Positions 11,040 to 24,142 of a stretch of 64,000 nucleotides of DNA are shown here, in pieces. Positions within the stretch are counted from its first letter, which is position 1; every line of letters starts with the position of its first letter. The notes under the pieces are model-generated. The model made no database searches, had not been told where the DNA came from, and saw only the letters and a list, made by a program, of their open reading frames with translations. The stretch is from Neofusicoccum parvum (taxonomy: Eukaryota; Ascomycota; Dothideomycetes; Botryosphaeriales; Botryosphaeriaceae). Both the position numbers and the translations under genes were made by a program. The stretch is from NCBI GenBank assembly GCA_020912385.1, contig CP087211.1, positions 1,736,001 through 1,800,000 of the forward strand. The letters run 5' to 3'.

Positions 11040-12571
11040 TGCGCCGATCACATGGTCAACTGCGTGTGGTTTCGAAATGTTTATGAGGAGGATGACGGCG
11101 TTGGATCAAGTCGTTCGATACCAGTGATGTTGGAAAAAGAAAACAATGGTGCTGCCGGCTCAGGGGTCTCTCATTGGCTCCACCGCATGGCAAGCCCAGT
11201 AGAGTGGATAATCGACAAGGCAGCAAACGGCATCCGTATATAGTTGGACTACATAACTCACACTTGGACATTCACATATGTAGATGGTGGATAGCATAAC
11301 TTTCGGGAACAGTTCTTATGAAGTCTTTACCCTTTTCACTCTCACACTTCAGCTGCCAAGCTCGAACTGGATAAGTCTCTCCATTCAGTCAGCCACATCA
11401 AATTCAGGCGTACCGTCAACTGCATCAACCCTATCACAGTGCCACTAACACACATCCCCATTTCCCTCTCGTACACACCGCAAGTCCTCAACCTGTACGT
11501 ATGCGCCCTTACAGCGGGACGGTGCATGTCACACCCGTCGCGCGCTTCCACGTCTCATCTACATTCAAAAGTGACCAGTCACCCACAGGCCCGTCCGTCC
11601 CGTTATCAATCAGCCAAACGACGAGTTCCGCATCCAAACGGCGGAAGTGGCCTAGGTAAGTGGACCCACGATTCTCAAGCATGCCTTCATGGAAGCCGAG
11701 GATGTGACTAACGTTCATGCAGTGGTTAAGGCGCTGCTTTCCCAAAGCAGAAATCGCGAGGTTAGAGATATCTTGACCCACATGAGATTTCCAGACGACT
11801 GACAGAAAATATAGTTCGACTCTTGCCTTCCGCATTGGAACATTCCTTTTTGTTTTTGACCCTTTCCGCCTGTGCTCTTCAGGCATAAGGTGTGGCTCCA
11901 CGCTATATCGCTGTTACTCTTTTGTGCCTTGATGCTGAGTGGCGTGACAGTGGCTTGGCAGAGGTAAAAGGCAACAATGGTGCTCCCACTCAGGTTCGAA
12001 ATCCAGGCGAATTCGTCTATCAGAAGGGCCCCGCATAGCAACTGGATGACCTGCTGTACAGGGCTTGCTTGCGTCAGCACTGGATATCATCAATTGATGT
12101 CTAGACCTGTGAGCTGGAATACTGCAGAGCCAAAATCCCACCCACGACCATCACAATGACCGCTGTCCCTCCTGAACGCCTTCAAATGCTTGTAGAACAA
12201 GAAAAATAAAAATACGAACAGTCAGGACTGAGCGCATAGGTTTTTGTATCCTTCTTTCATGCCGGTAAACGGTAGCAAGAAAGTGGAAAATGGCGCCGCT
12301 GGTGAATTGTATTGTAGCCGACTCAAAAATAATGGTGGCCATCCGGTCAGGGTCACGGTCTGAGTTTACCGACCCTCATATAGCCTCCGCAAGGGACCCG
12401 TAATGAGTCGTATGGTCCAAACGTAGCCATGAACCAGGATTAACAGGTAGGTGCAAAGTATGATCACATTCGTAACGCCCACATAAAAACCGATGAGGCC
12501 CTCGTGCCCCGCGCTCAAGGCGCCTATATCAACGATGACGCGGCCGGTGACGAGCTCCCAGAGAATGTGCG
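11040..12571. other. Intergenic, converging gene ends
   Basis: About 1.5 kb between the 3' ends of TANGO2 and SEC11. A tRNA-like anticodon arm at about 11719-11763 lacks a B box and was not called. Reading frames on the minus strand (11509-11901, 12366-12632) have no family support. Confidence 0.45.
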
Positions 12572-13203
12572 TTACTCTCTCTGCAGCACAACGGTCAGCC
12601 CCATCAAGCCGAGCATGACGGTCTTGAGCCACGGATATTCACTCAGCAGAATCGTCACATAGCCCACAAAGGGGATGTATGCGAAGACGCTGCCGATGAC
12701 GTCGCGCTGGCGGTCGAGGAAGGCTTGGCCCCGCGCGTAGAGCTCCGTGTCGTCTGCGACATTGTTGTCGCCCTTGGTGAGGAGGCGAAGAGGGTTCGCT
12801 CTGAACAAAGCTTGTCAGCTGTGTCGTCCACACATGTTGCTCCCAGGCAAAATAGCTTGTATGGTTCCAGAAACAAAGATATTCGGAGGCTAACTCACCC
12901 TCCTCCGAACCGCCTGACAACGCGATGCACAATCGGGATGTCCTTGCCCTTCACACTGTACACCACCACCTCACCGATCTTCGTCTCCTTCGCCCTGTTC
13001 CAGAGGAACAAGAGATCGCCTCTCTGGAATGCTGGCTCCATGGATCCGGACAGTACGACGACGATGGGAGATTGCGAGTCAGTGATGACCGATAGGCCCT
13101 TCCAGAGCATGAAGGCGGTGCTGAGGACGAGCGCGAAGTTGAGGACTTGCAGCGCGATTTGGCGCGGCTGCATGCCGGCGAGCGGACCGAGGAGCGAGTC
13201 CAT
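12572..13203 (-). CDS. SEC11: Signal peptidase complex catalytic subunit Sec11
   Basis: Two exons, 13203-12899 and 12800-12572, give 177 aa. Sec11 is the membrane-bound serine protease that removes signal peptides in the ER. A single N-terminal membrane span (about residues 17-40) precedes SGSMEPAF with the catalytic serine (Ser54), then RGDLLF, and [10 protein letters not shown] with the catalytic histidine (His93). After the 98-nt intron (GTGAGT donor, GCTGAC branch, TTCAG acceptor) TKGDNN carries the conserved aspartate of box E. The C-terminus [13 protein letters not shown] is typical of fungal Sec11. Length matches the family. An open frame past the stop is not part of the protein. Confidence 0.93.
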
Positions 13204-13911
13204 CGTTGTTCGTGTGTGGCTGAGTGGTGTTTATGCAGGTCGAGTCGTGGGCGCGAAGAGACCTTGAGGAACGGTAGACGTGGGTCGTCGCTCTTGCGCG
13301 TGGTAGCTGTGGGGAGACGCGATATACGTGTTCGCACAATTCGCAGACGGTCGAAAAAGGGACGAATGGACGGTTGAAATTGGCCAGTGGAATGGGCTGC
13401 AGCTATGTCGGTGCCGGGTGGTGCGCAGCCTTCTGTGGAGGTTGTTTGGAGCTGCGGTCGACGCGGGAAGATGCGAGTTGATGAAGCCACCTTGGTGTTC
13501 AGTCGAGCAGCTGCGGGCCGGAGCTCCCATCGGCAGCAGCTTCCCCGGATTTCGCGCACCACGACATCACGGGACGCGCAACCTGCGTCGGGGCCCATCC
13601 AACAAATTTGGCGCTTTTCCATGCAAGAGATCATTGTAGCGTGGGTCTTTATTTGATCTTTCGAATTACATTTCTAAAGCCTAGCTGACATTACCAAAGT
13701 CCATGCAAACTCGTGTGCGCGACAAGCAGGAATAAATCATTGTGAGGATGGCCTATCGCATTCCGCAAATCCCTAATGCAAAGGTATCTTCTTTTCCCTG
13801 TACTCGTTCAAGCCCAATTCCCCAGACGCACGTAATTATGCTAGAATCTCAGCCGCCCTGTCCACCGTAACGTCCTCGTTGGCCTTCATGTCATAACGAC
13901 GGAGGTTTCCA
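13204..13911. other. Intergenic spacer between SEC11 start and ChAPs end
   Basis: This serves as promoter of SEC11 and 3' flank of the ChAPs gene. No supported gene or RNA is seen. Confidence 0.5.
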
Positions 13912-16353
13912 TTACTCCGATCCAGGGTTGCGGAAGGAAGCCACCAGGGCCGTGTATTGATGCGTGAGTTCCAGAACATGCTGTGATAGGCTTGTGCCCT
14001 GGATTATGCTGCGGACTTTGAGCGTTCCCTCTTCCTCGATGAGTCTGCGGATGGTGAAAAGCAATGGAGGAGAGAACTATTTCGCATGTCAGCCATGTCA
14101 CAACTCGGGGAAAACATGAACACTGGAAACTTACCTCCGAGTACCACCTGTACTGCCAGCAGACCAGACGAATGAGTGCTCCAAGCATAGCTCTTACGTC
14201 TGCCACCTGCTCGTACATCTTGAGACAGCCGCGCATCGCCTTGGGGGAAAAGCGGATGCTCAGGCAAGCTTGGTACGCCTCGATACCCTCATCAAAGTGG
14301 TGCAGGCGCTCTGCGAGCTCTCCAAGGATCTCCCATTCTTCGGCCGTCTTCTTGTACACAAGCTGTTGTTGGCGATACTGAGCCATCTCCGTCCGCCAAA
14401 TGGTGTAAACGCGCAGGTCCTCGTACAAGACCATGAAAAGATTGTCCAGCCAGCGCTCACAGAGACGCTTGTTCTGGAATTGAGTGTACGATGTGTGGGA
14501 GGGGTCCGGCTCATCGCTTCCAGCTTTGACCTCCTCCGAGGCAACTGTGGTTGCTGGTTTCTCCACCGAGTCACCCGCCTCGACCGCTTCGTTGTTGGTC
14601 TCTCCGTCCGGCTTGGATGACTCTCCGTTGGACGATTCTACATCTGGCTTGGACGACTCTCCATTCTCGTTGGTGGCCTCGACTTCTCCATGTCCATTTG
14701 GCTGCGGGCTTGGCGATCGGATGGCACTCGTGCTGGCATTACGGCTGGACGGCTGATGCACGACCTGCTTCTCATGCCTGTACTCTTCTTCCATGACGAA
14801 CACCTGACTCCGTATTCTCAACAGTTGGTCCCATCCGATCTTCTTCGTAATCTTCGTAAGAAGCATGTACGCCTTCAGGAAGGTGCCCTTGAATCCTGCC
14901 GCATGCAATTTGCGCAGTGTAGGATGCACCATGTCTACCTCCGAGACACCTGCCGAATCATCGATTTCGTCGCAGACGCTTTCGGGCATTACTGGGAGAG
15001 AGACACGGAGCGGTTCCGGCATGCGTGGTGCATCCTTGTCCTGATATGTGAACATGGGGCAAGAGTTGAGCGTCAAGAGCGCCATGTCCCACTGCTCCAG
15101 GCTGACGTATATCTCCGCTAATCTTGCCCATGTTCCAAATTCACTAGGAGCAGAAATAACGCTTCTTTTCGCGATCTCCAGCGCCAGCTCAGGACGATTC
15201 TTCCGATTGAGGAACTCAGCCTGACAGTCGAGCAGAGAGTAGTCCATGGGGAGCTCCTGGATGGCATCATGGAGCAGCTTCACTGCTTTGACTTCTTCAT
15301 CCGCGGAGATGTAGACGCGGGAGAGTAGCGAAGCGATTTCCGGGTCCCGTGTGCGCAATTTCTCAAACAGATTGATTCCCGATGCGTAACGGCCGGTGGT
15401 GTGAATATAGTTCAGGAGGCCTGTGGTCAAGTGGTTGGAGACGAGATTGGGAACCTGGATTTCAGGATCAGAGCCAAGTTGCCAACCATTGAAGAACAGG
15501 CGCTCGGCAGCGTCCAGGAACTTGTGCTCGGACTCCGTAGTTGTAATGGGATTGAACCTCCGGACACCAACAATCCTCTTGATCGTATCGCCCGAACCGT
15601 CGTCCGCGTAGGAGTAGGCGCGCAGGACACTGCAGAGATACGTCTCAAGCCACAGCTCATCCGAAGCAACCCTTTTCTCGCCGCGTTCGTCAATGCAGTA
15701 GCTCTCGACAGTTCCGGGGATAGCCACCTGGACGCGCATGTCCAGTCTCGAAAAGGCATTGTAGCAGCTGGACACGTCAGCTAAGCCTTCGGGGAGCAAA
15801 CACGGCGTCTACCGCCCCAGCCTTACCAGTATAGCCCAGAAACGACCTTATTCGTCTTGTCATTCGGGTTGTATGTGAGGGTGTTGATGTAGGCAGCCAA
15901 GCTCGCCGACGAAGAGGCATCGACTCCGGTTACGTGATGGTATACGCCGATCTAAAACAGTTCTTAGAGGGTGTCTGCCTAGCCAGGCATTTTGAAGCGA
16001 GCAGCGCCATGACCCAAACCCACCTTGTTTGTGGTGCCTTTTGGTTGCTTGACCAGATGGACGAGATCCGGGGGGCCTAATTCCCGCAGCGACTGGAGGG
16101 TTTCTGTGCGGGCGTCGACGACGGTTTGTATCTCATCTTCGAAGATCCTGGGCAGAGAGAAGACACGTCAGCAACTCAACTACCAGGAAGCATGTGAGGA
16201 GATAGCCACGGGCGGGGCAAGTAGAGGGGCAATTGAGCTAGAAAACGACACCGTGGACAGGCAATCGCAACAGGCATGGACAAGCGCCGTAGGGAGACAT
16301 GTGCAGACAAATAAATGCGGGACCTACTCCGGAACTGCTGGCTGGGGAACCAT
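13912..16353 (-). CDS. ChAPs family protein (exomer cargo adaptor; Bch1/Bud7/Chs6-like)
   Basis: Five exons (16353-16328, 16147-16024, 15951-15827, 15767-14135, 14076-13912) give 690 aa. ChAPs bind Chs5 and Arf1 to form exomer, which carries chitin synthase and other cargo from trans-Golgi to the plasma membrane. Family blocks seen: LGPPDLVHLVKQPKG, GVYHHVTGVDASSSASLAAY, CYNAFSRLDMRVQVAIPG, then TPR-like helices (GRYASGINLFEKL, RPELALEIAKRS, EQWDMALLTLNSCP). A Ser/Glu-rich insert of about 90 residues precedes KRLCERWLDNLFMVLYEDLR. The last exon restores the conserved tail LIEEEGTLKVRSIIQGTSL; reading through the intron instead gives a spurious longer end. All junctions are phase-consistent, and the start lies in GCCCACCATGG. 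Confidence 0.87.
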
Positions 16354-16893
16354 GGTGGGCGGCCGGTGAGAAGTGGTGGCGTGCTAGCGCAGCAGCATCA
16401 ATTGTGCCTGCGGACGGCGGCCGAGGGAGAGAGGAGGTTGCGACGTGCACGCGCTGCTTGGATGGGTCTGGTGGGAGGTGGTGATCGTCGACCGCACCTG
16501 AGCTCCCGGCCGGTCGTTGGCAAGCAGGGCAGGGACCGCGCCAGCCCTGTCGCCGCGCCCACGCGCCTTAGTCATGCAGCCCGCTGCGCGCGAGTCGTGC
16601 TTGCCGGAGCTGTTGCTGTCGCGCTGCATCACCGCATTGTCCGCCGCCCGCGTCTGAGGTGTCCGCGACACTTCACTCGCGCGCAACGCCGCCGCTCTGC
16701 CGCGCATTCCCACCGCCCACACGCTCCCCTCCGCGCCCGCTGTTCCTCCTCCGCGCCTGATGGCCTAGCCCCACGCAAACGCGCCTTTCCCTCACGCCGC
16801 GCCGACGACTGGTTGTTACCGCGATCTCGCGCCAGCTTGCGCAAACTGGCAGCTCCTACCACAATTTAATTGGGCATCGCCCACGCTCCCACC
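16354..16893. other. Divergent promoter ChAPs / HIR3
   Basis: A 540-bp GC-rich region shared by two divergent genes. No conserved element was identified by eye, and no gene is supported. Confidence 0.5.
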
Positions 16894-19800
16894 ATGGCAA
16901 GCCCTCGCGCCAGCTTGCAAAATATCTACTCTGACTAACCGAAGCTAGTCTGCATTCAAAGCAATCAACATCGAGTCGGATGTCGAGTCGGACGAGGAGG
17001 TCGATGATACCAAGGAAATCCAGATCGAGGAAGCCTTGAAGCTCTACCAGACTGCCCTTAAATACCACTCCGAAGGCCCCAAGTCCTACCAGGAAGCCAT
17101 CCAGGCCTACAAAGCTCTGTTCGAATCCGACATCTTCAAATACCCCGAGTCGCTGTCCGAGTACCGCCGCACCGAGCTGAACGGAGACCCCGACTATGAT
17201 TTTATACTCCAGGACGATTATGAGGCTGGCCCGACCCAGCTGGGCGGTGCGACAGACAGCGCGCCCAATACGCTACCCCAGATCCTGCATTTGTCCTACA
17301 AGAACCATGGCCAGTTCATGCTAGAAGTGGTGCAGCACAGTCTTCACGAATGTCAGGACTCACTGCTTACGCTGAATGTCACAGCATCTGCAGCTGCTGT
17401 CGACGTTCCACTCCGCTATTTTGCTGAGGCCTTGGACAAGGATGACAGCGATCTGGACTTGTGGACGCGCACAGCCTCCGTCGCTGCGCTCACTGGAAGC
17501 GGCAGGATAACACGATTCTGCCTGGAGGCTGTCCTTGACGGTGACGATGAAGGTCTGGATAGCATTCTACGTCTCCCGGGCCTGGAAGAAGGCTTTGCGG
17601 GGCAGCAATTGCGAGAACTCGTGGAAAAGATGCAGGATAACTTGTCACTGCTACAATCTCCACTTTCCGACTTGAGACGGCGGAAGCTATCTGCTGCCTT
17701 GAAGAAGCGTCTGGCACCATTCCCATTTACGCCCCTACCCGCTGATGTCAAGAAGCGCGAGACTATGGAAGAGGCTATGAGTCGTCCATCGCCTCACCTG
17801 GTCCTGAATCCGATCAAATCCGACTGGGCGCACGTGGGCGACGCAATCCTAAACGAGTATCTCCAAGAACAGCAGCGATTCGTCGACCCCGGAGCTGGAC
17901 TACTGATAACATTAAATCTTCCCGATTTGCCCGACGATGCTACAGAGCCACAACAAGGTCCGGCGAATAATGTCCCGGTCGAGAAACAAGCAGACCAGGC
18001 TCAGCAACAAATCACAGAAACCCAAGCCAGTGTGGAAGATAAAGATGCAAAGGCTCCCGTCGAAAACGGCGGAGATACGGAGATGAAGGATTCCAATGGC
18101 AGCAAAGCAGAACATGAGCGTGTGAAAAATGGCGAAGGCAAATCTGCCGAGCCCTCTGACCGGCCGAATGCCCCATCACGAAAGAGGTCAACAGAATCTG
18201 CCGGTCTCCCCGAAACCGCCGAAGGAGGCCGTGGAAGAAGCAAGCGCATCCGAGCTCGTGAATCCATCGGCGACGGGAGTCTGAGCGGTATTGTCACTGC
18301 TGCAGATGCAGCCCAGCAGCAGGTTGAGGAGGAACTAAGACAATTTCATGAAGCTGATGATTGGCTGTACGAGATTGTCGGCGAAATGCTAGCAAAGCTA
18401 GACGTCAAAGGCTTGGGCTCCCCAAACATCCTGCGAGACATGCTGCGAAACAAGCAGACAGAGTCTTCAAAGATGGGGGAGTCAGGATTCAAAACAGCTG
18501 CGACAGATCTCTATACAATCCTCCAGACATTGATCCCACAGGCAGTGCCCATGCTAATGGCCCCGGACTCCATTGATATCCTGGGCAGCGCATCTCGTGA
18601 GGCCGGGCTCAATGCTTTCTTGGGATACACAAAATCCTCCAGCTCGCAAGATTCGAACCGACCAGTTCTCGATTGCGACAATCTCTCCAAATGGCCCCCG
18701 ATTGCCAATACTGGAGGTGTGCCAATCAAGGAACTAGTCTGGACCTGGCTTCAAAGCATGCTCAGACCCGGAGCTTTCCCGGATCCTGAAGACACCCGGT
18801 CCAGCTATATGCGACACCAATGGTCTGACGATTTGAAAAGGATTGTTGTGCAGGCAATTGTCAACGTGGATGACTTCCTATACGAGCGCTTGATGCAAAA
18901 CTTGTCCACTCTCGACTCAAGGATTTTGCAAGACGAAGCAGCGGGTCAGAGACCGTCGTTGAGCAATGAGGACTCTTCCCTGATTGAGATGACTCAGACG
19001 GTCTTTGAACTTCATCTCGATATCTACTCGCTGATCAAGCACCCAACCAGCAGCGTCGATGTGTCTACTCAAGTGCTTCAGAGGGAAAGACTCGAGAGAT
19101 GGTCGCGACTGGCCCGAGATGCCATGGCGCATCGAGCGCCCCTCGAGGGAAAGACCATTGTCGATGAATTGGATTTCAGACACCTTTGGGCGTCAACCTT
19201 TCACTTGAGCGTCTCCGACGATATATCTCAGGACTTTGTCGTCACATGCATTGAGGAGCTGAAGACTATAGCAGGTCTTCTTCCCAGTTCTGCTGTTCAT
19301 GTCCCGAACAACGCCATAATGCCGGAGCTTTCGGTAGAAGCAGCCGAACGGGAATTGACGAAGATCAACATGAAAGAAAGCTTCATGAAGGTGTTCCAGC
19401 ACGACGAACAGGATCCTGTGTCTGTCATTGAGAGCCTCGAACCCATCTTAGAATCCTCGAATCAAGATGAGCCCCGCCCAGCAACCCGGACTGAGGTTGG
19501 TGATAGCCAAGATCTAGAAGACGACATAACGCCAAACGAGGAGGAAGAAAGCCCAACTAGTGATGCCAACCAGGACTCCAGGCCTTCTCCGCTGAAAGCT
19601 ATGACACAATTCGTCTCAAGCGCCAGTGTCTCATTACGTTTGTCTCTGTGGCAGCGTCTCCGGCAGGCCTACGAGGCGATCGACTACCCACCAAAGGTCG
19701 TCTCGTGCTACCTTCGCAGCATCGAGCTTCTTGTGAAGGATCTCAAAAGCAAAGCCTACAGCGAAGCTGGTTTTGAGGCCAGGTCAGCGGAGCTTCTGAA

Positions 19801-22800
19801 GTCAATCAAAATCATCGACGAGATATTCGAGAGGATTCTCAAACTTGCTCCAGTCGAAAACGTATTTGATTGCATCGATGAAGCTCATATGCGGTCGTCC
19901 CTCAATGCCGTGGGCGAACTTCTCTGGCTGTTGAATACTGTCACAGTCTTCGAGGATCTTATTCGTGTGGGTCAAATTCCACAGCCAACATTCGAGGGGC
20001 GTTTCAATTCCGCATACACTGCTTTCATGGGAAAGTTGCACGACACCATGGTACGAGGCTGGCTACTGCAATTCCGGCTCCTCTGCGATGCAATGGCGCA
20101 GGATAGTGAATTGTTCCCGAAACCAATCGAGGACAAGTTCGAGTATCTTCGCCATGCTCACTATGCTTTCGGGATCCGAAGCTTCTGCTCTGCTTCCAAC
20201 AAGGCGCTTCTCAGGCTGATGAAGGACGAGATTTTGAAATGGTTCAAAACCGATGAGATACCTGACATCGAAACTCGGGACACCGTGATCTGCCAGGTTC
20301 TCTACGACTTATACGGTCTCTTTTGCTTCACCAACGCCGATGACCTGACTGAATATCCAAGCGATCACGATCCTATGGACCAGAAGACTGCTCTCAAGAT
20401 TCTCGACTTTGTCATGTACCAAGCAAGAAAGGTAAACATCAAAGATTTGCACAAAACCCAGCTCGGATCAACGATTGATGTTGTTCACGGGTACTTGGCG
20501 CGCGCCAAACCGGCTGGTGCTGAGGAGATGGCTTTGAACAAGATGAAATACCTTTCGTTCATCAAGTCTCCAATCAACCCACTGGACCTGTACAGATGCG
20601 TCAACGGTGTCGGTGGCCTGTCAACTAAGCCGATACCCATGAAGAATGCACGAATTGCGTCTCGAGGCTGGTATTACCTGATGGGTAGCATTGCTTTGAA
20701 CAGGTTCAGATCTCAGAATCAGAAGCGGCAAGCACCGGTGCCGACGGAGGATATCAACATCGCCTCAGCGTTCTTCGGCCAGGATATTGAGTATGACGCC
20801 GAACGGTGGGAAACCTGGTACTCGCAAGCCCAAGCTTACGACTACCAAATTGATGAGATGGTGGCATGGTCAGCTGAAAAGGTCAACAAAGGCGATCCTG
20901 AGCTTGTACAACATCAAAGGACAGCCATACACTGCTACACTATGGCGGTTGCGACTGCTATCAGGAACGCGGACTCCTCAGAAGAGACTGCAAACAAGAT
21001 AGCACAGCTTTACGCCGACTTTGGCATGCGCATCTACTCATCATCCCGCCAACCACTCGACATGCAAGCTTTCACCCTCAAGGACACAGAGGAAAGGTTT
21101 TACAGCACCAATCAGGTGATGAGGTCAGCACCGTTTGCGCCTATGGTACCTGTAGCTTCATGGAAATTCGCTAGTGGACTATTCAAGCGGGCTCTTGCCA
21201 GAAAACCTGACAATTGGCTGTAAGTACTGTGGCGTCGCTGGACGGCCTATGGAGCTAACTTGTTCGCAGATCTCACTATATGCTGGGAAAATGTTTGTGG
21301 AAATTACATTGTGCAGAAGAAGGCACGATACAGCCTCAAAACCGACCAAGCGTTGAGGAGGTCGTGTCCTCATTCACCAAAGCGATTGAGGAGCTTCCGG
21401 GAAAGAAAGGCAGTCGCGGAGAACCTATTCTTGAACCGCACTACAAGCTTCTGGCCATCCTTTATAAGCTTGTACAACGAAGGGAGCTTGAGCCTCGAGA
21501 TGCGAGTGAGAAGCTTCAAGCTACTCGTTTCGCGAGGCAGGTTCCTGTGTTCTCACCAGAGGATTCAGAGCAGCAAGACGACTGGGACGACTACATCCTC
21601 AAGGTCTTAAAGGTGCTCCGCTCCGCAGACAAGTCGAATTGGCACCATCGAATGACGGCCAGGGCTGCTCGCATTCACTACGGAAACCCATCACCTGGAG
21701 ATGTTTACATGGCAGCCTCAATGGCCAAGAGCGAGTTCTCACAGCAAATCTTCACCAAGACTATGCAGCTTCAGGTTTGGAAGCCTGAATTTGAGCGGTT
21801 GGGTCGACACTTCGTCTACACAACACGCTACACCCTGTTCTTCATCCAGCTTCTCTTCGAGACCAATGACAGGGCAGGCATGGAGGCGCTGGCGAGGAGA
21901 GTCAGGCGCAGGAACCACGAATTCTTCGAGCATACTAGACTTTGGCAGCAGCTTTGTCAGACGTACTTGAAGGTAGAGATAACCCCCACATATGCTAAGA
22001 CGAGTAGTTAACAAGTACCACAGATGCTCCGACGCGCCGCACAAATTCCGGAAGGCCACGAGGATGCCGTTTTCAAGTCAATAAATCATGAAGAATGGAC
22101 ATCCAGTGCCGCACGACTAGAGGCTTGGTGTCACGATCCGGATACTAGGTCAAATATCCTCGAGGTGTTGCGCGAAGCAATGGAACTCCGCCGTCTGAAT
22201 AACAATCTTATGAAGGCAACCCTCATTGATGACCTCATCGGCGACACATACGCACTCCTCTACCAACAGGTCGTTCCTACATTGCAACCCGAGCCGGAGC
22301 CGACTCCTGCAGCTGCACCTCCTCCAACAGTACCCCCGGCTCCTGCGCCGGCACCAATAGTGCCTGCAGCTACCATCGAACGCAGTAATATGATGTCCAT
22401 GCAGAACATCATGAATCTTGACGGCGCTGGTGCGAACGAGCCGGCCGCTGGCGCCTTCGGCGTCCTAGCCATGGGCACAAAGCCGGGCCCGGCCACTGCT
22501 CCCACCACAGGCACAACCACACCAGCGGCGACACAAGCTGCTCCAGAAGCCTCTGCTGCACCTAAGCCGCGCGCCAAGGGAGTCGGTCGTCGCGAGCTCA
22601 TGCGCAAGGCTGACGCCGCCGTCACCCGTCCCGTTGCCCCGACCACTCCGGCCGCTGGCTCCGCCAACATCCCCATCCGTGCTTCTCCAGCCCGTCCGAT
22701 CGCTGCGACGGGAGCGAGTGGTGTTGGCGGCGCTGGTGGACCGTCTGCAGCGACGGATGCGCAACAAATGCGTGTTGTCGTGGAAATTCCGGCTGGGCCT

Positions 22801-23571
22801 GTGGAGAATGGTGAGGCTGTGGAGGACAGCAACAAGGACGACGCTATGGACGTGGATGGTGCAGAGGGTGGCGCGGGGATGGACAGTAAAGTAGAGAGCG
22901 AGGACGAAGGCGAAGGCGAAGGCGAAGGCGAGGGAGATGGCGAGGGAAATGGTGGAGATGAAGGTGAGGGAGACGGTGAAGTCGAGGGTGAACAAGACCA
23001 AGATCTCCCGGATGTCGACAACGATGACCCTGAGGTAGAGCCGGAACACGAAGGAATGGACCAAGATGACCAAGAAGCCGAACCGACGGCAGATGAGGCG
23101 ATGGCAACGGCGGACGAAGGAACAGCAGCGGACGACGAAGCGGCGGACGACGAGAACGACGACACGCTCGTCACCGCAAAGGAAGAAGACGAGGAAGACG
23201 AGGAAGAGAAACCGGCACCTCCCCAACCAGAACCGCCCAAGCCCCCCTCTCCTCCTACGGCCACGGTTACGGCTGCCAGCACGGCCCCGGCCTCCATCCA
23301 TGACAGCGCCGACGACGAGAGCGAGCTCAGCGAGATTGGCGACTCAGACGAAGATATGGCTGAGGGTGCGCGAGCCGCGGCTCAAGCTGCCGAGGAAGCG
23401 GCGGCGCTGGCGGCGGCCGAGCAGGCGAGGCAGGCGGCGAGTACTAGCACTCGTGGAAAGGGGGCAGGGAAGAGGGGTGGCGCAAGAGGTGGAGCGAGAG
23501 GGAGGGGGAGAGGAGGGAGGGGGAGGGGTAGGGGTGGAGCAAGCGGAGCGGGAGACGGGAAAGCGGGCTAG
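16894..23571 (+). CDS. HIR3: Histone transcription regulator Hir3 (HIRA complex scaffold; Cabin1 homolog)
   Basis: Four exons (16894-16896, 16949-21219, 21270-21972, 22024-23571) give about 2174 aa. Hir3 scaffolds the HIR histone chaperone that deposits H3-H4 outside S phase and represses histone genes. The N-terminal TPR-like block EEALKLYQTALKYHSEGPKS and YQEAIQAYKALFES is diagnostic. Further helical-repeat sequence follows (FKRALARKPDNWLSHYMLGK spans intron 2). The C-terminal about 400 residues are Pro/Ala-rich, then a long Glu/Asp/Gly tract (about 22890-23220), ending in Arg/Gly-rich repeats. The first codon appears to be an exon by itself, followed by a 52-nt GC-AG intron, giving MSAFKAINIESD; no GT donor or other in-frame ATG exists there. 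The first exon is therefore an inference. Confidence 0.85.
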
Positions 23572-24142
23572 GCGGTTCGTGCTGTGCACGAGTGTAGCTC
23601 TGGAATTAGACGAAGGTTGTGCTGCAAGATAAAGGCGTTGTTTGGCGTTGGCTATCCGTTTTCTTACTCGATATTATGGAATGGTTTCTGTAGCATGGCC
23701 GCTAGCAGAGTAGGTTGCGGCATCAGAATGTGTACGTGCAGCGCAGCGAGACGAAGAAAGCCGAATGGGGCGCAAAGCAGCTTTCAGGCTTCAAATTGCC
23801 TTTATCTCAATACACACAAAGGCCACCAGCGCTTGGTCTCTCCATCACGTCAAGGTGTGGCAGGGATCTGGATGCGATCGGCCCATAATGGCGAAGATGA
23901 TCGCGGCCGAGTGGGTGTTCGGACTTTTACTCGTAGCAGGCAGGCAAAGAAGGAGTATAAGCTAAGCACTAACGACACAACAAGAAATATGTACGCGACG
24001 ATGTAGATCTTGTCAACCCCTTCGGCCTTGATAGCGCCCGTTCCAACCCTCCGAGCCGTGCTTACTGATTACAAGCGCTTCCTATTTAGCGGAGCCACAC
24101 TCCCGTGGTGGTTGCTTGTCAAACCTCCGCAAATCGTGCAAC
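23572..24142. other. Intergenic spacer
   Basis: This is the 3' flank of HIR3 and promoter of the adenylation-domain gene. No gene or RNA is supported. Confidence 0.5.

Noticed and set aside
11712..11790. tRNA-like sequence: GTGGTTAAGGC then an anticodon-type arm with loop TTCCCAA
   Set aside because: The B box (GGTTCRANTCC) is absent (GGTTAGAGATA instead) and acceptor and T stems do not pair well. At most a decayed tRNA fragment.
12366..12632. Minus-strand frame with a hydrophobic stretch overlapping the SEC11 end
   Set aside because: It overlaps the SEC11 stop in another frame, has no splice or family support, and SEC11 ends at its conserved C-terminus.
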